Of a DNA stretch of 64,000 nucleotides, positions 62,701 to 64,000 are shown piece after piece; position 1 is the stretch's first letter; the number at the start of each line of letters is the position of its first letter. A program made the position numbers and the translations under genes. The DNA lies in NCBI GenBank assembly GCA_040217755.1, contig JBEHWJ010000004.1, forward strand, positions 1 through 64,000, written 5' to 3'. The notes beneath the pieces were generated by a model. The model worked only from the letters and a program-made list of their open reading frames with translations, was not told the origin of the DNA and ran no database searches. This stretch comes from PHAA01 sp040217755. Lineage in GTDB: Bacteria > Bacillota > Syntrophomonadia > Syntrophomonadales > Syntrophomonadaceae.

Positions 62701-63484
62701 GCACGGTACGGATGTTTGGCTGAACAATGCCCAGGCTCTTATCGAGAGCGATACCGCCACCCTTAGTGAAGTCATCTGTACCAGGGATGACATCATGACC
62801 TATCTGATCCGCCAGGACATGGACAAAACCCAGGCCTTTGAGATCATGGAGAGGGTGCGCAAGGGGAAAGGGCTCAAGGATGGGGATATCGACCTGATGG
62901 GGAGATGCAGCGTACCTGATTGGTATATAAACTCCTGTCAGAAGATAAAGTACATGTTCCCCAAGGCCCACGCCGTAGCCTATGTCACCATGGCCTTCCG
63001 CATCGCCTGGTTTAAAATCAAACATCCTTTGGCCTTCTATTCAAGCTTTTTCGGCATCCGGGCTGAGGATTTCGAAGCGGAGACCATACTGGGCGGTTTT
63101 GACACCGTGCGGGAAAGGATTGGCGAGATCAACAAATTGGGTTTCAGCGCCACCCAAAAGGAAAGACGGCTGCAGACGGTTTTGGAATTGGCGTTGGAGA
63201 TGTACGCCCGGGGCTTTCGTTTCCTGCCGGTGGATATATACAAATCAGATGCCCGCAAATTTAATATATCCGGAAACGGCTTGCTTTTACCATTTGCCGC
63301 CCTGCCCAATATCGGTTTGACTGCGGCGCAGGGAATAATAAGCAGCCGCCTGGAAGGGAAATATCTGTCCATCGAGGATTTCCAGGCGCGCACCCGTCTC
63401 AACAAAAGCGGCATGGATGTGCTGCGCAGGGAGAATTGCTTCGCCGGCCTGCCGGAAAAAAACCAGATGAGCCTGTTCGCATAA
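59792..63484 (+). CDS. polC: DNA polymerase III PolC without exonuclease domain
   Basis: 1230-residue Gram-positive replicase alpha subunit. N-terminal domain and OB-fold are followed by the PHP domain (from about residue 326, RIELHAHTKMSSMDG). Next come the polymerase core with the zinc motif CPDC...CPECGHE (about 702-732), the catalytic PDIDLNF (about 757) and KLDILGHDDPTV. The end is NQMSLFA, a beta-clamp-binding type tail. Bacillus PolC is about 1437 residues because a DnaQ-like exonuclease is inserted in PHP. Here the chain passes directly from YGVEGYLVETD (about 390) to RPWHIILLACN, and no DTETTG motif is found. The frame is clean, so this is not a frameshift. GTG start at 59792. Confidence 0.95.
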   Translation: MSDSGGSKLSLSFQAFLSDKISQDLASLWADTYIERVEVDRDKQTWTLHLCVQEPLAAAVYRETEKQLLPHFEYLQAIELVPGLIDSYDSLHELVESRRRDIYASISAGEESLFQSTSITWHFKNTRIDLVCKKREIYDGIISEGMCTSISDWFWREYCLQILVRAILVTEGEQNSRASQHYLAEGKLEVIQPLKESARYNQRGGYNRDKNKQVDIIRERPVPVAAIEEGLKTAVVEGEVWDKKVVPMQEGQTAAYYFLTDHDDTIVVKTYWSQADSDRINIGDRIKVKGSTRFEARLKETTLFMEQYTRLDKDPRRDTSAGKRIELHAHTKMSSMDGLTEVKELVRRAAQWHHPAIAITDHACIQAFPIAYAMQKELNRNSDHHIKIIYGVEGYLVETDKKERPWHIILLACNSAGLKNLYQLVSLSYLDNFYRQPRIPRQELIKHREGLLLGTACEAGELFRALVNGAEDSELESIARFYDYLEIQPRANNSFMLRKGLVRSEEGLLDLNRRIVSLGRRLNKPVVATGDVHFLDPHHEKFRTIIKGGQDYEDAEERLPLYFRTTDEMLAEFAYLGPEEAARVVIEGPALVASRIEDIQPVPDGFYPPKLEGAEQEIAELTWKNAHGRYGPQLPPLVEERISRELDSIIGHGFSVLYLIAHKLVKKSNQDGYLVGSRGSVGSSLVAYLTGITEVNALPPHYICPDCYYCEFVTGDTMGCGADLNDKTCPECGHELAKDGFDIPFETFMGFEGDKVPDIDLNFSGDYQSQAHQYVEELFGSQNVFRAGTISTIADKTAFGFVKKYAEKLGVQIKNSEMTRLATGISGVRRTTGQHPGGLIVVPTDKDIMDFTPLQHPADNKDSGIITTHFEYHAIGDQLVKLDILGHDDPTVIKELEDLTGIRASQLSLSDRQTMLLFSGVGPLGVSPGDIGTTVGTFGIPEFGTPFVRQMLETTRPTTFSELVRISGLSHGTDVWLNNAQALIESDTATLSEVICTRDDIMTYLIRQDMDKTQAFEIMERVRKGKGLKDGDIDLMGRCSVPDWYINSCQKIKYMFPKAHAVAYVTMAFRIAWFKIKHPLAFYSSFFGIRAEDFEAETILGGFDTVRERIGEINKLGFSATQKERRLQTVLELALEMYARGFRFLPVDIYKSDARKFNISGNGLLLPFAALPNIGLTAAQGIISSRLEGKYLSIEDFQARTRLNKSGMDVLRRENCFAGLPEKNQMSLFA

Positions 63485-63516
63485 TGAATCCTAAAAAAGC
63501 AATAATGGCCATGAAC

Positions 63517-63546
63517 TTGAATAATAAAAAGTTATTGTGTTATACT
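63517..63546 (+). promoter_or_regulatory. Sigma-A-type promoter for rimP
   Basis: TTGAAT (63517-63522), 18 bases, TATACT (63541-63546). Predicted start is near 63553, so the hairpin at 63575-63605 would lie in the rimP leader. Confidence 0.5.
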
Positions 63547-63574
63547 TCTACTGTATTCTTGCTAATATTTTATT

Positions 63575-63605
63575 AGAAAGAGTGGGTAACCGGCCCACTC
63601 TTTCT
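63575..63605 (+). terminator. Strong hairpin between polC and rimP
   Basis: AGAAAGAGTGGG (63575-63586) and CCCACTCTTTCT (63594-63605) form a perfect 12-base stem around TAACCGG. The following bases ATTGTAATTG have no T run beyond the stem, so it is either a T-poor polC terminator or a leader structure of rimP. Confidence 0.6.
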
Positions 63606-63648
63606 ATTGTAATTGCTCGGAAATAAGGCAAAATGGAGGATTTGGCAC

Positions 63649-64000
63649 ATGTCTCACAAGGGGCTCATCACTCCTCAAGTGGTTGCCGCGATCAATGACA
63701 AGTTGGAAAGACAGGGCATAGAACTGTGCGACATAGAATATAGGCGCGAATCCAGCGGCCTGGTCCTGAGGATTTACATCGATACCGCGGCCGGAGTAGA
63801 TACTGATACCTGTGTGGCCGCCACCAGGACGGTGAAGGATTACCTCGATGACGAGCTCCAATTGGACTACGATTATTTGGAGATATCATCTCCAGGCATC
63901 GACCGGATTTTAAAGCGGGAAAAAGAGTTGGTCAGATACAGAGGTTCGCGGGTGCTGGTCAAGACCAGTCAGGCGGTTGATGGCAAAAAGAAGTTTATCG
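63649..64000 (+). CDS. rimP: Ribosome maturation factor RimP, N-terminal part
   Basis: The frame runs from ATG 63649 to the window edge without a stop (117 codons). The protein starts SHKGLITPQVVAAINDKLE, with GIELCDIEYRRE, LRIYIDT and LEISSPGIDRILKREKEL, the RimP pattern (YlxS in Bacillus). RimP assists 30S assembly. TGGAGGA lies eight bases before the ATG. In related genomes nusA, infB and rbfA follow; these lie outside the window. Confidence 0.94.
   Translation, partial: MSHKGLITPQVVAAINDKLERQGIELCDIEYRRESSGLVLRIYIDTAAGVDTDTCVAATRTVKDYLDDELQLDYDYLEISSPGIDRILKREKELVRYRGSRVLVKTSQAVDGKKKFI

Overview
The window reads as a chromosomal segment of an endospore-forming, Gram-positive-type Firmicute, most like Syntrophomonadaceae (syntrophic butyrate oxidisers). 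The evidence is a PolC replicase, the spoIIGA-sigE-sigG block directly after ftsZ, a MurE carrying the meso-diaminopimelate signature DNPR, and a complete short-chain beta-oxidation gene set. The taxonomic placement is inference from gene content. No rRNA or tRNA genes, intact insertion sequences, prophage or CRISPR arrays were seen.

Layout, plus strand. Bases 1-3655: end of hemZ, then hisS-aspS. Bases 3720-3935: a 6S RNA gene with its own promoter and terminator, downstream of aspS as in Bacillus. Bases 4066-5807: phenylacetate-CoA ligase plus a double ACT-domain protein. Bases 6152-24935: the division and cell wall (dcw) cluster, mraZ-rsmH-ftsL-spoVD-murE-murF-mraY-murD-ftsW-murG-murC-murA / ftsQ-DUF881-sbp-ftsA-ftsZ, preceded by three 10-bp-phased MraZ boxes. 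Bases 25252-27986: spoIIGA, sigE, sigG and a 48-residue membrane peptide. Bases 28081-29448: an orphan beta-class DNA methyltransferase. Bases 29680-37157: dprA-topA-trmFO-xerC-hslV-hslU. Bases 37187-37498: a MITE-like repeat element.

Minus strand, 48096 down to 37698: an accessory metabolic island inserted between hslU and rpsB, where Bacillus has codY and motility genes. It has a sigma-54 activator (CBS-CBS-PAS-PAS-AAA-HTH), four TTGCAT-N2-ATGCAA dyads, a canonical -24/-12 promoter and a small Com-like zinc protein. After these come thiolase, 3-hydroxybutyryl-CoA dehydrogenase, crotonase, acyl-CoA dehydrogenase, a two-subunit glutaconate-type CoA-transferase and a CaiB/BaiF protein with racemase-type residues. 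Together they could activate butyrate and convert it to acetyl-CoA, with CoA recycled by the transferase. The arrangement suggests enhancer-dependent control of the island.

Bases 48302-64000, plus strand: rpsB-tsf-pyrH-frr-uppS-cdsA-(YtvI-like)-dxr-rseP-ispG-proS-(MgtC-like)-polC and the start of rimP. The order is classical, but PolC lacks the proofreading exonuclease domain normally inserted in its PHP domain.
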